From Bordetella parapertussis (lineage in GTDB: Bacteria > Pseudomonadota > Gammaproteobacteria > Burkholderiales > Burkholderiaceae_B), in contig CAMCWG010000195.1 of assembly GCA_945882005.1 (NCBI GenBank), positions 1 through 5,723 on the forward strand: 5,723 nt of DNA. The letters run 5' to 3'. The notes below the pieces were generated by a model. It ran no database searches and was not told where the DNA came from. It saw only the letters and a program-made list of their open reading frames with translations. Position 1 is the stretch's first letter. Each line of letters opens with the position of its first letter. Positions 1 through 5,723 of the stretch are shown in pieces. The position numbers were made by a program, and so were the translations under genes.

Positions 1-109
1 TAATACGAGCAGTCAGCAAAGCCACTTGAACGTCGGGTGAACCGGTATCGCCCTGAGCGCGCTGAAACTGCGCAACGATGTCGGATTTTTTAATATCAGC
101 TACGGACAT
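1..109 (-). CDS. rpsO: 30S ribosomal protein S15, N-terminal part (cut by window edge)
   Basis: S15 is a primary-binding protein of the small ribosomal subunit; it binds the central domain of 16S rRNA (helices 20-22) and starts platform assembly. Only the first 36 codons are visible. The translation starts [15 protein letters not shown] and continues through [18 protein letters not shown], the conserved S15 N-terminus including the TGSPxVQ(V/I)A signature; full-length S15 is about 89 residues, so roughly 50 lie beyond position 1. The ATG at 109-107 is supported by a GAGGT Shine-Dalgarno at 120-116 with six bases between. The gene is divergent from the lipoprotein at 263. In most proteobacteria pnp follows rpsO, but that would lie outside the window. 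Recognition is by direct reading of the reverse-strand translation. Autoregulation by S15 is suggested by the leader structure annotated separately. Confidence 0.96.
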   Translation of the reverse strand, partial: MSVADIKKSDIVAQFQRAQGDTGSPDVQVALLTARI

Positions 110-115
110 TTTATG

Positions 116-154
116 ACCTCAGATAACAAGCGTCAGGACCGAGGCGCCCTGACG
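116..154 (-). promoter_or_regulatory. Predicted rpsO leader pseudoknot sequestering the Shine-Dalgarno
   Basis: Seen in sequence (read as rpsO mRNA): arms at 154-148 (CGTCAGG) and 137-131 (CCTGACG) form a perfect 7-bp stem with a 10-base loop at 147-138. Seven loop bases, 145-139 (GCCTCGG), can pair with 122-116 (CTGAGGT), which contains the GAGG Shine-Dalgarno; two of those pairs are G-U. Connecting loops would be 2, 1 and 8 bases, normal for an H-type pseudoknot. Known: in E. coli, S15 represses rpsO by stabilising a pseudoknot over the ribosome binding site, and it recognises adjacent G-U and G-C pairs. Here G140-U121 followed by G139-C122 gives such a step. Inference: this is an S15-responsive autoregulatory leader. 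The fold was worked out by hand without energy calculation. Confidence 0.55.
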
Positions 155-208
155 TGAATGGATTAAAGAACAACCAAAAACAATACTCTTCAGAAGTAAA
201 GCCACACG

Positions 209-214
209 ATTATA
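209..214 (-). promoter_or_regulatory. Candidate rpsO promoter -10 element
   Basis: A perfect TATAAT reads leftward at 214-209. It would start transcription near 202-203 and give a leader of about 93 bases that includes the whole predicted pseudoknot. No good -35 hexamer exists at 16-18 bases spacing (the 17-base position reads AATAGG), so the call rests on the -10 and its position. Confidence 0.5.
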
Positions 215-224
215 GCTGATTGGC

Positions 225-230
225 TAAAAT
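225..230 (+). promoter_or_regulatory. Candidate -10 element for the lipoprotein gene
   Basis: TAAAAT at 225-230 lies 32 bases before the ATG at 263 and matches a sigma-70 -10 at five of six bases. No convincing -35 is seen around 201-208. It sits only ten bases from the opposing rpsO -10, so the two polymerase footprints would overlap. Support is weak because the region is AT-rich. Confidence 0.3.
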
Positions 231-262
231 GCCTATTACATCGTCCTCAAGGTCAAACCACT

Positions 263-805
263 ATGTCAGTACTCAGCAATATTTTGTGCTCCGCGGTCAC
301 AAAGAACGGTCGCATAACAAAGCTTAGTATTTTGCTCGGCGCAGTATTGCTAGGCGGCTGTGCCAATATGAACACTGTTCCACCCGGGACACCGCTGGCT
401 GAGGTGATAAAAAAATATGGCAAACCAGACACCATCTGCAAAAAAGACGATGGCACAGAGCGCTTAATCTGGTCAGGGCAACCTTATGGTCAGTACTCCT
501 GGGGCGGAACAATCGCCAAAGACGGCAAAGTCATCAAGATTGAGCAAGTCCTCACGGACGAGCAATTTGAAGTCCTGGGCGTAGGGAAATGGTCCGCAAA
601 ACAAGTTGAATGCCAATTTGGCCAGCCAGCGAACACATACGGCATTGCCAAAGGCAATGAAATCGTCTGGGCCTATCGCTACAAACAATACGATGTTTGG
701 CCTTCGATGATGTACGTGTACATGGGCTCTGATGGCCAACATGTCACCCGCTTTCATCCAGCACCGGATCCAGCGACACTGACGGACAGTCTGTTTCCGC
801 TCTAA
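263..805 (+). CDS. Outer-membrane-type lipoprotein with two BamE/SmpA-like repeats
   Basis: A 180-residue predicted lipoprotein. The N-terminus has a basic stretch (K14, R17, K20), a hydrophobic core (about residues 21-31) and the lipobox LGGC, with Cys33 as the lipidated residue; residue +2 is Ala, which favours outer-membrane sorting by the usual Lol rule. The mature part has two similar halves. Residues 44-55 (PLAEVIKKYGKP) and 111-122 (SAKQVECQFGQP) share the V...(Y/F)GxP core typical of the BamE/SmpA/OmlA fold, each followed by a conserved Trp (W70, W136) and beta-rich sequence. Known: BamE is an accessory lipoprotein of the outer-membrane beta-barrel assembly machine, but bamE itself is a single-domain protein, so this is a relative and its function is unknown. 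AAGG at 249-252 is a plausible ribosome binding site for the ATG at 263. The pre-lipobox region is rather long (32 residues). The gene is monocistronic, divergent from rpsO, and ends at a bidirectional terminator. Confidence 0.82.
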   Translation: MSVLSNILCSAVTKNGRITKLSILLGAVLLGGCANMNTVPPGTPLAEVIKKYGKPDTICKKDDGTERLIWSGQPYGQYSWGGTIAKDGKVIKIEQVLTDEQFEVLGVGKWSAKQVECQFGQPANTYGIAKGNEIVWAYRYKQYDVWPSMMYVYMGSDGQHVTRFHPAPDPATLTDSLFPL

Positions 806-806
806 G

Positions 807-834
807 AAAAAAGCCGGCTTAAGCCGGCTTTTTT
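807..834. terminator. Bidirectional Rho-independent terminator between convergent genes
   Basis: A perfect 28-bp inverted repeat: six A, GCCGGC, loop TTAA (819-822), GCCGGC, six T. The GC core at 813-818/823-828 is followed by a T run in both directions, so it can end the lipoprotein transcript (plus) and the pssA transcript (minus). Its last T (834) is also the complement of the final base of the pssA stop codon. Each arm, AAGCCGGCTT, is itself a palindrome. Confidence 0.92.
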
Positions 835-1601
835 CATCGCTGCTGCCTAGCGGCAGATAACCGACCTTGCCGACGCCAACGCCACAACCAGACACCCCAG
901 CCCGATAGTCCATACACAACAAATAACGAAAACAGCACCACGGGCGGATCGCTCGAGATAAATACAAAGCCCGCAACGAACACCAGAATGACCCAAAACG
1001 GAACGCTGCGACCCAACGCAAACGATTTACCGCTGTAAAACGGCAAGTTCGTCACCATTGCGATTCCGCAATACAAGGTCAGCACGAACGACGTCCACGC
1101 CAAAAACTCACGCGGAACTTGCAAACGGTTATCCACGACCAGCCAAACAAATCCAGCGACCAACGCGCCAGCAGCAGGACTGGGTAGACCTTGAAAGAAA
1201 CGCTTATCCACCACTGCAATATTTGTGTTGAAGCGTGCAAGCCTAAGCGCAGCACCAGCAACATACACAAACGCAGCAAGCCAACCCCAGCGACCAAGAT
1301 CGTGCAGCATCCACTCATACATCACCAACGCTGGTGCGACGCCAAACGATGTCATGTCAGACAAGGAGTCGTATTGCTCACCAAACGCAGAAGTCGTGTT
1401 GGTCAAGCGCGCGACGCGCCCATCCATACCATCAAGCACCAAGGCACAAAAAATCGCAATCGCAGACATCTCAAAGCGACCGTTCATCGCCTGAACCACT
1501 GCATAGAAACCCGCAAATAACGCTGCAGTCGTGAAAGCGTTAGGAAGCAAGTAAATGCCGCGGTGGCGTTGCTCAGGATCGCGCATGGGATGATTAGCCA
1601 T
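834..1601 (-). CDS. pssA: CDP-diacylglycerol--serine O-phosphatidyltransferase (phosphatidylserine synthase)
   Basis: Makes phosphatidylserine and CMP from CDP-diacylglycerol and L-serine in the inner membrane, the first committed step to phosphatidylethanolamine. The 255-residue protein carries the full CDP-alcohol phosphatidyltransferase signature at residues 57-82: D57xxD60G61xxA64R65, then G74xxxD78xxxD82, whose aspartates bind the metal ions. Hydrophobic segments near 17-38, 43-57, 104-121, 143-156, 168-184, 200-216 and 220-240 fit a polytopic membrane enzyme, and GLPSPAAG at 138-145 is typical of the integral-membrane PssA type rather than the E. coli phospholipase D-like enzyme. The C-terminus is rich in Arg. 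The ATG at 1601-1599 is chosen because AAGG at 1612-1609, overlapping the psd stop codon, sits seven bases upstream. Psd, the next enzyme of the pathway, is encoded nine bases upstream, so co-transcription and translational coupling are likely. Confidence 0.95.
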   Translation of the reverse strand: MANHPMRDPEQRHRGIYLLPNAFTTAALFAGFYAVVQAMNGRFEMSAIAIFCALVLDGMDGRVARLTNTTSAFGEQYDSLSDMTSFGVAPALVMYEWMLHDLGRWGWLAAFVYVAGAALRLARFNTNIAVVDKRFFQGLPSPAAGALVAGFVWLVVDNRLQVPREFLAWTSFVLTLYCGIAMVTNLPFYSGKSFALGRSVPFWVILVFVAGFVFISSDPPVVLFSLFVVYGLSGWGVWLWRWRRQGRLSAARQQR

Positions 1602-1608
1602 TAAAGCG

Positions 1609-1613
1609 CCTTA
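1609..1613 (-). promoter_or_regulatory. pssA ribosome binding site overlapping the psd stop codon
   Basis: The minus strand reads TAAGG at 1613-1609: the TAA is the psd stop, and AAGG is the Shine-Dalgarno for the pssA ATG seven bases further on. Ribosomes ending psd would stop right at the pssA initiation site, which suggests coupled synthesis of the two enzymes. Confidence 0.7.
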
Positions 1614-2270
1614 GGAGTGTTCAGAGGGTAAATCAGCGAGCACAGTCGTTGTTGCACTGACCTTGTCACCGATCGCGACACGCGGGCGAGAACCAACAGG
1701 CAGATACACGTCGACACGAGAACCAAACCGAATAAAGCCGTAACGCTGACCACGCGCCAACGTATCACCCGCTTTGGCATAACAAAGAATGCGCTTGGCC
1801 ACTAAGCCAGCAACTTGGACAGCGGTGACGATATGCCCAGCATCAGTGCGTAACACCATGGCGTTGCGCTCGTTTTCAAGAGAGGCCTTATCTAGCGCCG
1901 CGTTGAAAAACTTACCAGGGAAATATTCAGTACTCAGCACTTCGCCATCGACGGGGCTGCGATTACTGTGCACGTTAAAGACGTTCATGAAAACACTGAT
2001 TTTGAGGGCCTCACGCTGTGCGTAAGGATCAAGCGTTTGCTCCACCACAACAATTCGGCCATCAGCCGGAGACAACACTGCATTGAGCTCGGTCGAACCA
2101 GCACGCGCTGGGTCACGAAAAAACTGCAAGACGAAGACCGCGATCACCCAAAAGAGGATGGACCAGGCAGGCGACAAAAAGGTCACTAGCACGGCTAAAG
2201 CAATCGAGCCCGCAAGAAAAGGCCAACCCTCGCGGGCAATAATAGGATGGGGGTAATGTGGTGTATTCAT
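1611..2270 (-). CDS. psd: Phosphatidylserine decarboxylase proenzyme (short form)
   Basis: Decarboxylates phosphatidylserine to phosphatidylethanolamine, directly following PssA. Numbered from the ATG at 2270, the protein has 219 residues. It fits the short, single-TM Psd class rather than the roughly 320-residue E. coli form. A hydrophobic anchor spans about 16-50. SPADG (D70) and FNVHSNRSP (H101) supply the Asp and His of the self-cleavage triad, and F182-G183-S184 in [12 protein letters not shown] is the cleavage site; Ser184 becomes the pyruvoyl cofactor of the small alpha chain. The usual LGST is replaced by FGSR, as in other short-form members. An upstream in-frame GTG at 2300 would add ten residues but lies inside the terminator hairpin and gives an atypical N-terminus; [16 protein letters not shown] fits the family, so the ATG is preferred. 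Its own ribosome binding site is weak (no clear purine run before 2270). Confidence 0.93.
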   Translation of the reverse strand: MNTPHYPHPIIAREGWPFLAGSIALAVLVTFLSPAWSILFWVIAVFVLQFFRDPARAGSTELNAVLSPADGRIVVVEQTLDPYAQREALKISVFMNVFNVHSNRSPVDGEVLSTEYFPGKFFNAALDKASLENERNAMVLRTDAGHIVTAVQVAGLVAKRILCYAKAGDTLARGQRYGFIRFGSRVDVYLPVGSRPRVAIGDKVSATTTVLADLPSEHS

Positions 2271-2290
2271 CGTAAGAGAAAGGTTAACCC

Positions 2291-2319
2291 AAAAAAACAC
2301 GCCCCGAAGGGCGTGTTTT
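2291..2319 (-). terminator. Rho-independent terminator after ilvC, with a cUUCGg loop
   Basis: On the minus strand an 11-bp perfect stem (2319-2309 with 2304-2294, GC core CGCCC/GGGCG) is closed by a TTCG loop at 2308-2305 with the C-G closing pair of the very stable UUCG tetraloop, then seven T at 2297-2291. It lies 71 bases past the ilvC stop and just before psd, so it should end most ilvIHC transcripts. No clear promoter for psd is seen downstream of it, so psd-pssA may depend on read-through or on an unrecognised promoter between 2320 and 2389. Confidence 0.9.
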
Positions 2320-2339
2320 CGAATGCCGGCTGAAAGGAG

Positions 2340-2377
2340 TCAGGCCTTCGGGTCGACAAACGACCCCAAACGCCTGA
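2340..2377 (-). other. Extended hairpin in the ilvC 3' untranslated region
   Basis: Outer arms TCAGGC (2340-2345) and GCCTGA (2372-2377) and inner arms GGGTCG (2350-2355) and CGACCC (2361-2366) form a long interrupted hairpin with a five-base loop, starting 12 bases past the ilvC stop. No U run follows it, so it is not a terminator. It may protect the ilvC mRNA 3' end or be the 5' domain of a 3' UTR-derived small RNA that ends at the terminator at 2291. Confidence 0.6.
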
Positions 2378-2389
2378 ATTACCTCAAAA

Positions 2390-3424
<1,035 letters not shown>

Positions 3425-3472
3425 TTAAGTTGAATACAGTAATGCGTAAAGCTATCGTTTTGAATCAAATCA

Positions 3473-3488
3473 ATCGGCCAGCGCCGAT
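3473..3488 (-). other. Small hairpin at the ilvH stop in the ilvH-ilvC gap
   Basis: ATCGGC (3473-3478) and GCCGAT (3483-3488) form a 6-bp stem with a four-base loop that reaches the last base of the ilvH stop codon. No T run follows, so it does not look like a terminator. The rest of the 81-base gap (3407-3487) is AT-rich and shows no convincing sigma-70 promoter. It may mark an mRNA processing or stability site, or be chance. Confidence 0.3.
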
Positions 3489-3979
3489 CAAATTTTAAGA
3501 ATGCGTTCGCCGCGGCCAATACCCGATACGCCCGTACGGACGGTCTCAAGGATGGCGCTACGATCCAGCGCATCAATAAAAGCTTGCACCTTCTCTTGGT
3601 TTCCCGTGAGTTCGATGGTGTAGGCCTTATCCGTTACATCAATGATGCGTCCACGGAAAATATCCGCCATACGCTTCATCTCTTCGCGCTCTTTACCGAC
3701 AGCGCGCACTTTAATCAACATGAGTTCGCGCTCAATGTGTGGTCCTTCACTGAGGTCCACGACCTTGATCACATCAACCAGTCGATTCAAGTGCTTAGTG
3801 ATTTGCTCGATCACATCATCAGAACCCATCGTGACAAGCGTCAGACGAGACAAGGTACTGTCTTCGGTCGGCGCAACCGTCAAGGTTTCAATGTTGTAAC
3901 CCCGCGCAGAAAATAAACCCACAACGCGCGACAGCGCTCCAGGAGCGTTTTCCATCAGAACAGAAATAACGTGTTTCAT
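3488..3979 (-). CDS. ilvH: Acetolactate synthase small (regulatory) subunit
   Basis: Regulatory subunit of acetohydroxyacid synthase: it activates the catalytic subunit and confers feedback inhibition by valine. The 163-residue protein matches E. coli IlvH in length. An N-terminal ACT domain (about 3-77) begins HVISVLMENAPGALSRVVGLF, and the C-terminal domain (about 80-160) includes EREL and IFRGRIIDVT. N11, G14 and N29, at positions linked to valine binding in E. coli IlvH, are all present, so the enzyme is inferred to be valine-sensitive. The ATG at 3979-3977 has AAGGAG at 3991-3986 upstream, and that Shine-Dalgarno overlaps the ilvI TAA; the genes are ten bases apart. This points to coupled translation of two subunits that act as one complex. 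Confidence 0.96.
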   Translation of the reverse strand: MKHVISVLMENAPGALSRVVGLFSARGYNIETLTVAPTEDSTLSRLTLVTMGSDDVIEQITKHLNRLVDVIKVVDLSEGPHIERELMLIKVRAVGKEREEMKRMADIFRGRIIDVTDKAYTIELTGNQEKVQAFIDALDRSAILETVRTGVSGIGRGERILKI

Positions 3980-3985
3980 GGTGGT

Positions 3986-3992
3986 CTCCTTA
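3986..3992 (-). promoter_or_regulatory. ilvH ribosome binding site overlapping the ilvI stop codon
   Basis: The minus strand reads TAAGGAG at 3992-3986: TAA ends ilvI, and AAGGAG is a strong Shine-Dalgarno six bases before the ilvH ATG. It is the same stop/Shine-Dalgarno overlap as at psd-pssA, suited to coupled production of the two subunits. Confidence 0.75.
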
Positions 3993-5708
3993 TAGATCTT
4001 CAGAGCCGAGCAACATTTCGGTCAGCCCCTTACCCGCCTTGACCATTGGCCAGACGTTTTCGCTTTGATCCGTAATGAAGTCCATGAAAACCAGACGATC
4101 TTTCAACTTGAACGCTTCGCGTAGCGCACCGTCCACATCGCTAGGCTTATCAATCCGCATACCCACGTGACCATAGGCTTCTGCCAGCTTGACGAAGTCA
4201 GGCAAAGCGTCCATATAGGACTCGGCGTAGCGCGATGAATAGTCAATCTGTTGCCACTGGCGCACCATACCCAGGTAGCGGTTGTTCAAGCACAGGATCT
4301 TTGGTGTCAGGTGATACTGGCGGCAGGTCGAGAGCTCCTGGATGTTCATCTGGATCGAACCTTCGCCTGTGATACACGCAACCGTTGCATCGGGGTTGGC
4401 CATTTGAACGCCCATTGCGTAAGGCAAACCAACGCCCATGGTGCCCAAGCCGCCTGAGTTGATCCAGCGACGTGGCTTGTCGAAGCCATAGTATTGCGCT
4501 GCCCACATCTGATGCTGCCCGACGTCCGAGGTGATGAAGGCATCACCTGCTGTGACTTCCCAGAGCTTCTGGACAACTGACTGCGGTTTGATCAGCTCAG
4601 CTGAGTCGGCAAACTTCATGCACTCTTTGCCGCGCCAGGTTTGAACCTGCTGCCACCACTTGGCCAAGGCGTCTTTGTTAGGCTTGGTCTCTGCGGCTGC
4701 GGTTTGATACTGCTCCATCAAATCAATCAGCACGTCTTTAACGTTACCAACAATTGGCACGTCGACCTTCACACGCTTGGAGATTGAAGAGGGATCGATA
4801 TCGATATGAACAATCTTGCGCAGATTCTGTGCAAAGTGCTTTGGATTACCAATCACACGGTCGTCGAAACGCGCACCGACTGCGATCAGGACGTCGCAAT
4901 GCTGCATCGCCATGTTCGCTTCGTAGGTGCCGTGCATGCCGGGCATGCCAACGAACTGCTTATCCGTCGACGGATAAGCCCCAAGCCCCATCAGGGTGTT
5001 GGTGCAAGGTGCGCCAATCATCTTGACGAATTGTTGTAGCTCAGCGGAAGCATCCGAGAGAATCACGCCGCCGCCCGAATAAATCATGGGGCGTTCAGCC
5101 TGCAGAAGCATCTGCACAGCTTTTTTGATCTGACCCTGATGACCTTTCACGACTGGTGCGTAAGAACGCATGACAGGCTCGCCTTTGGCAGGCGAATACT
5201 TGTAGCGCGCGGCAGTGATGTCCTTGGGGATATCAACCAGCACGGGGCCAGGGCGACCAGTGCGAGCAAGGTAGAACGCCTTATGCAAGGTGTCCGCTAG
5301 ATCCTTGATGTCACGCACCAGAAAATTGTGTTTAACGCATGGGCGGGTAATACCCACCGTGTCGCATTCTTGGAACGCGTCTTCACCGATTGCGTAGGTC
5401 GGAACCTGTCCGCTGATCACCACCATTGGGATTGAGTCCATATAGGCTGTCGCAATGCCTGTCACAGCATTGGTCACACCAGGACCACTTGTCACCAAGC
5501 AAACGCCAACCTTGTCAGACGAACGTGCGTACGCGTCTGCTGCGTGCACGGCTGCTTGCTCGTGTCGCACCAAAATGTGTTTGAACCGGTCTTGTTTGTA
5601 AATTGCGTCGTAGATGTATAAGACAGCGCCACCAGGATAGCCAAAAACGTGTTCTACGCCTTCGTCAGCCAAGCAACGCACGACGATGTCTGCGCCATTG
5701 AGTTCCAT
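3990..5708 (-). CDS. ilvI: Acetolactate synthase large (catalytic) subunit, AHAS III type
   Basis: Thiamine diphosphate enzyme joining two pyruvates to 2-acetolactate, or pyruvate and 2-oxobutyrate to 2-aceto-2-hydroxybutyrate; first common step of branched-chain amino acid synthesis. At 572 residues it has the full three-domain layout: pyrimidine-binding (about 1-165), central FAD-binding (about 190-345) and PP domain (about 370-550). E50 in LVRHEQAA is the cofactor-activating Glu. GQVPTYAIGEDAFQECD (P103) and GMHGTYEANMAM (258-268) are AHAS hallmarks. The TPP/Mg motif reads G448-E449-G450-S...N475-N476, with Glu where GDG is usual; from memory this also occurs in Pseudomonas and beta-proteobacterial enzymes, so it is not taken as a defect. 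Sequence is closest to E. coli IlvI, and the partner is IlvH; many annotations use ilvB for the same gene. The ATG at 5708 follows GAAAGGA with eight bases between. It is the first visible gene of ilvIHC; its promoter and any attenuator lie beyond the window. Confidence 0.97.
   Translation of the reverse strand: MELNGADIVVRCLADEGVEHVFGYPGGAVLYIYDAIYKQDRFKHILVRHEQAAVHAADAYARSSDKVGVCLVTSGPGVTNAVTGIATAYMDSIPMVVISGQVPTYAIGEDAFQECDTVGITRPCVKHNFLVRDIKDLADTLHKAFYLARTGRPGPVLVDIPKDITAARYKYSPAKGEPVMRSYAPVVKGHQGQIKKAVQMLLQAERPMIYSGGGVILSDASAELQQFVKMIGAPCTNTLMGLGAYPSTDKQFVGMPGMHGTYEANMAMQHCDVLIAVGARFDDRVIGNPKHFAQNLRKIVHIDIDPSSISKRVKVDVPIVGNVKDVLIDLMEQYQTAAAETKPNKDALAKWWQQVQTWRGKECMKFADSAELIKPQSVVQKLWEVTAGDAFITSDVGQHQMWAAQYYGFDKPRRWINSGGLGTMGVGLPYAMGVQMANPDATVACITGEGSIQMNIQELSTCRQYHLTPKILCLNNRYLGMVRQWQQIDYSSRYAESYMDALPDFVKLAEAYGHVGMRIDKPSDVDGALREAFKLKDRLVFMDFITDQSENVWPMVKAGKGLTEMLLGSEDL
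4934..4979. repeat. Two adjacent palindromes inside ilvI
   Basis: 4958-4979 is a perfect 22-bp palindrome (11-bp arms, centre GTCGAC) lying in codons for AYPSTDK. Nine bases away, 4934-4948 is a 15-bp inverted repeat with a single central base (arms GCATGCC/GGCATGC) in the GMPGMHG codons. Both are fully in frame and cause no change to family motifs. Whether they are functional is unknown. Confidence 0.85.
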
Positions 5709-5716
5709 AAAGTCAT

Positions 5717-5723
5717 TCCTTTC
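5717..5723 (-). promoter_or_regulatory. ilvI ribosome binding site
   Basis: GAAAGGA reads leftward at 5723-5717, eight bases before the ilvI ATG, and is a good Shine-Dalgarno. An out-of-frame ATG at 5716-5714 directly abuts it and is too close to be used. The same seven bases are complementary to a stretch in the ilvC 3' untranslated region (2332-2338). Confidence 0.8.

Noticed and set aside
473..1021. A 182-codon open frame on the minus strand across the lipoprotein and pssA 3' ends
   Set aside because: It runs through the bidirectional terminator and overlaps two well-supported genes; its Cys/Arg/Trp-rich sequence looks like a shadow frame.
2271..2300. GTG start at 2300 giving a ten-residue longer Psd
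   Set aside because: The GTG lies inside the terminator stem and the added residues do not resemble Psd N-termini; the ATG at 2270 gives the typical start.
4794..4805. 12-bp palindrome ATCGATATCGAT in ilvI
   Set aside because: It is explained by the conserved HIDIDPSS codons (alternating GAT/ATC) and is short enough to arise by chance.
5654..5716. A 20-codon out-of-frame ORF (MTLWNSMAQTSSCV...) overlapping the ilvI start, considered as a leader peptide
   Set aside because: Its ATG directly abuts the Shine-Dalgarno, too close for initiation, and it has no run of Leu, Val or Ile codons as an ilv attenuator peptide would.

Overview
The window looks like chromosomal DNA of a betaproteobacterium of the order Burkholderiales, probably near Alcaligenaceae. 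This rests on protein character (short class I KARI, short-form Psd, an IlvI/IlvH pair of the AHAS III type) and on the gene run ilvI-ilvH-ilvC-psd-pssA, which is familiar in that order. Genus cannot be set from the sequence alone. There is no sign of mobile elements, CRISPR or tRNA/rRNA genes, and base composition looks even throughout.

Layout, left to right. (1) 1-109, minus strand: the 5' end of rpsO (ribosomal protein S15), cut by the window edge. (2) 110-262: a divergent intergenic region. It holds the rpsO leader, which can fold into a compact H-type pseudoknot that buries the rpsO Shine-Dalgarno, and back-to-back -10 elements for the two divergent genes. (3) 263-805, plus strand: a lipoprotein with two BamE/SmpA-like halves. 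(4) 807-834: a perfect bidirectional terminator between convergent genes. (5) 834-5708, minus strand: pssA, psd, ilvC, ilvH and ilvI, transcribed right to left as ilvI-ilvH-ilvC, then a terminator, then psd-pssA.

The ilvIHC genes encode the first two steps of branched-chain amino acid synthesis. Acetohydroxyacid synthase (catalytic IlvI plus valine-sensing IlvH) feeds ketol-acid reductoisomerase (IlvC). PssA and Psd make phosphatidylethanolamine from CDP-diacylglycerol and serine. Spacing is tight within each pair: the Shine-Dalgarno of ilvH overlaps the ilvI stop, and that of pssA overlaps the psd stop. A U-rich terminator with a cUUCGg loop lies between ilvC and psd, so the phospholipid genes are either read through or served by a promoter I could not identify.

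All the proteins belong to known families and no wholly new protein system is visible. The most interesting signals are RNA-level: the predicted rpsO pseudoknot, which includes a G-U/G-C step like the known S15 recognition motif; an ilvC 3' UTR with two hairpins flanking an anti-Shine-Dalgarno stretch complementary to the ilvI ribosome binding site; and a perfect 22-bp palindrome inside ilvI.
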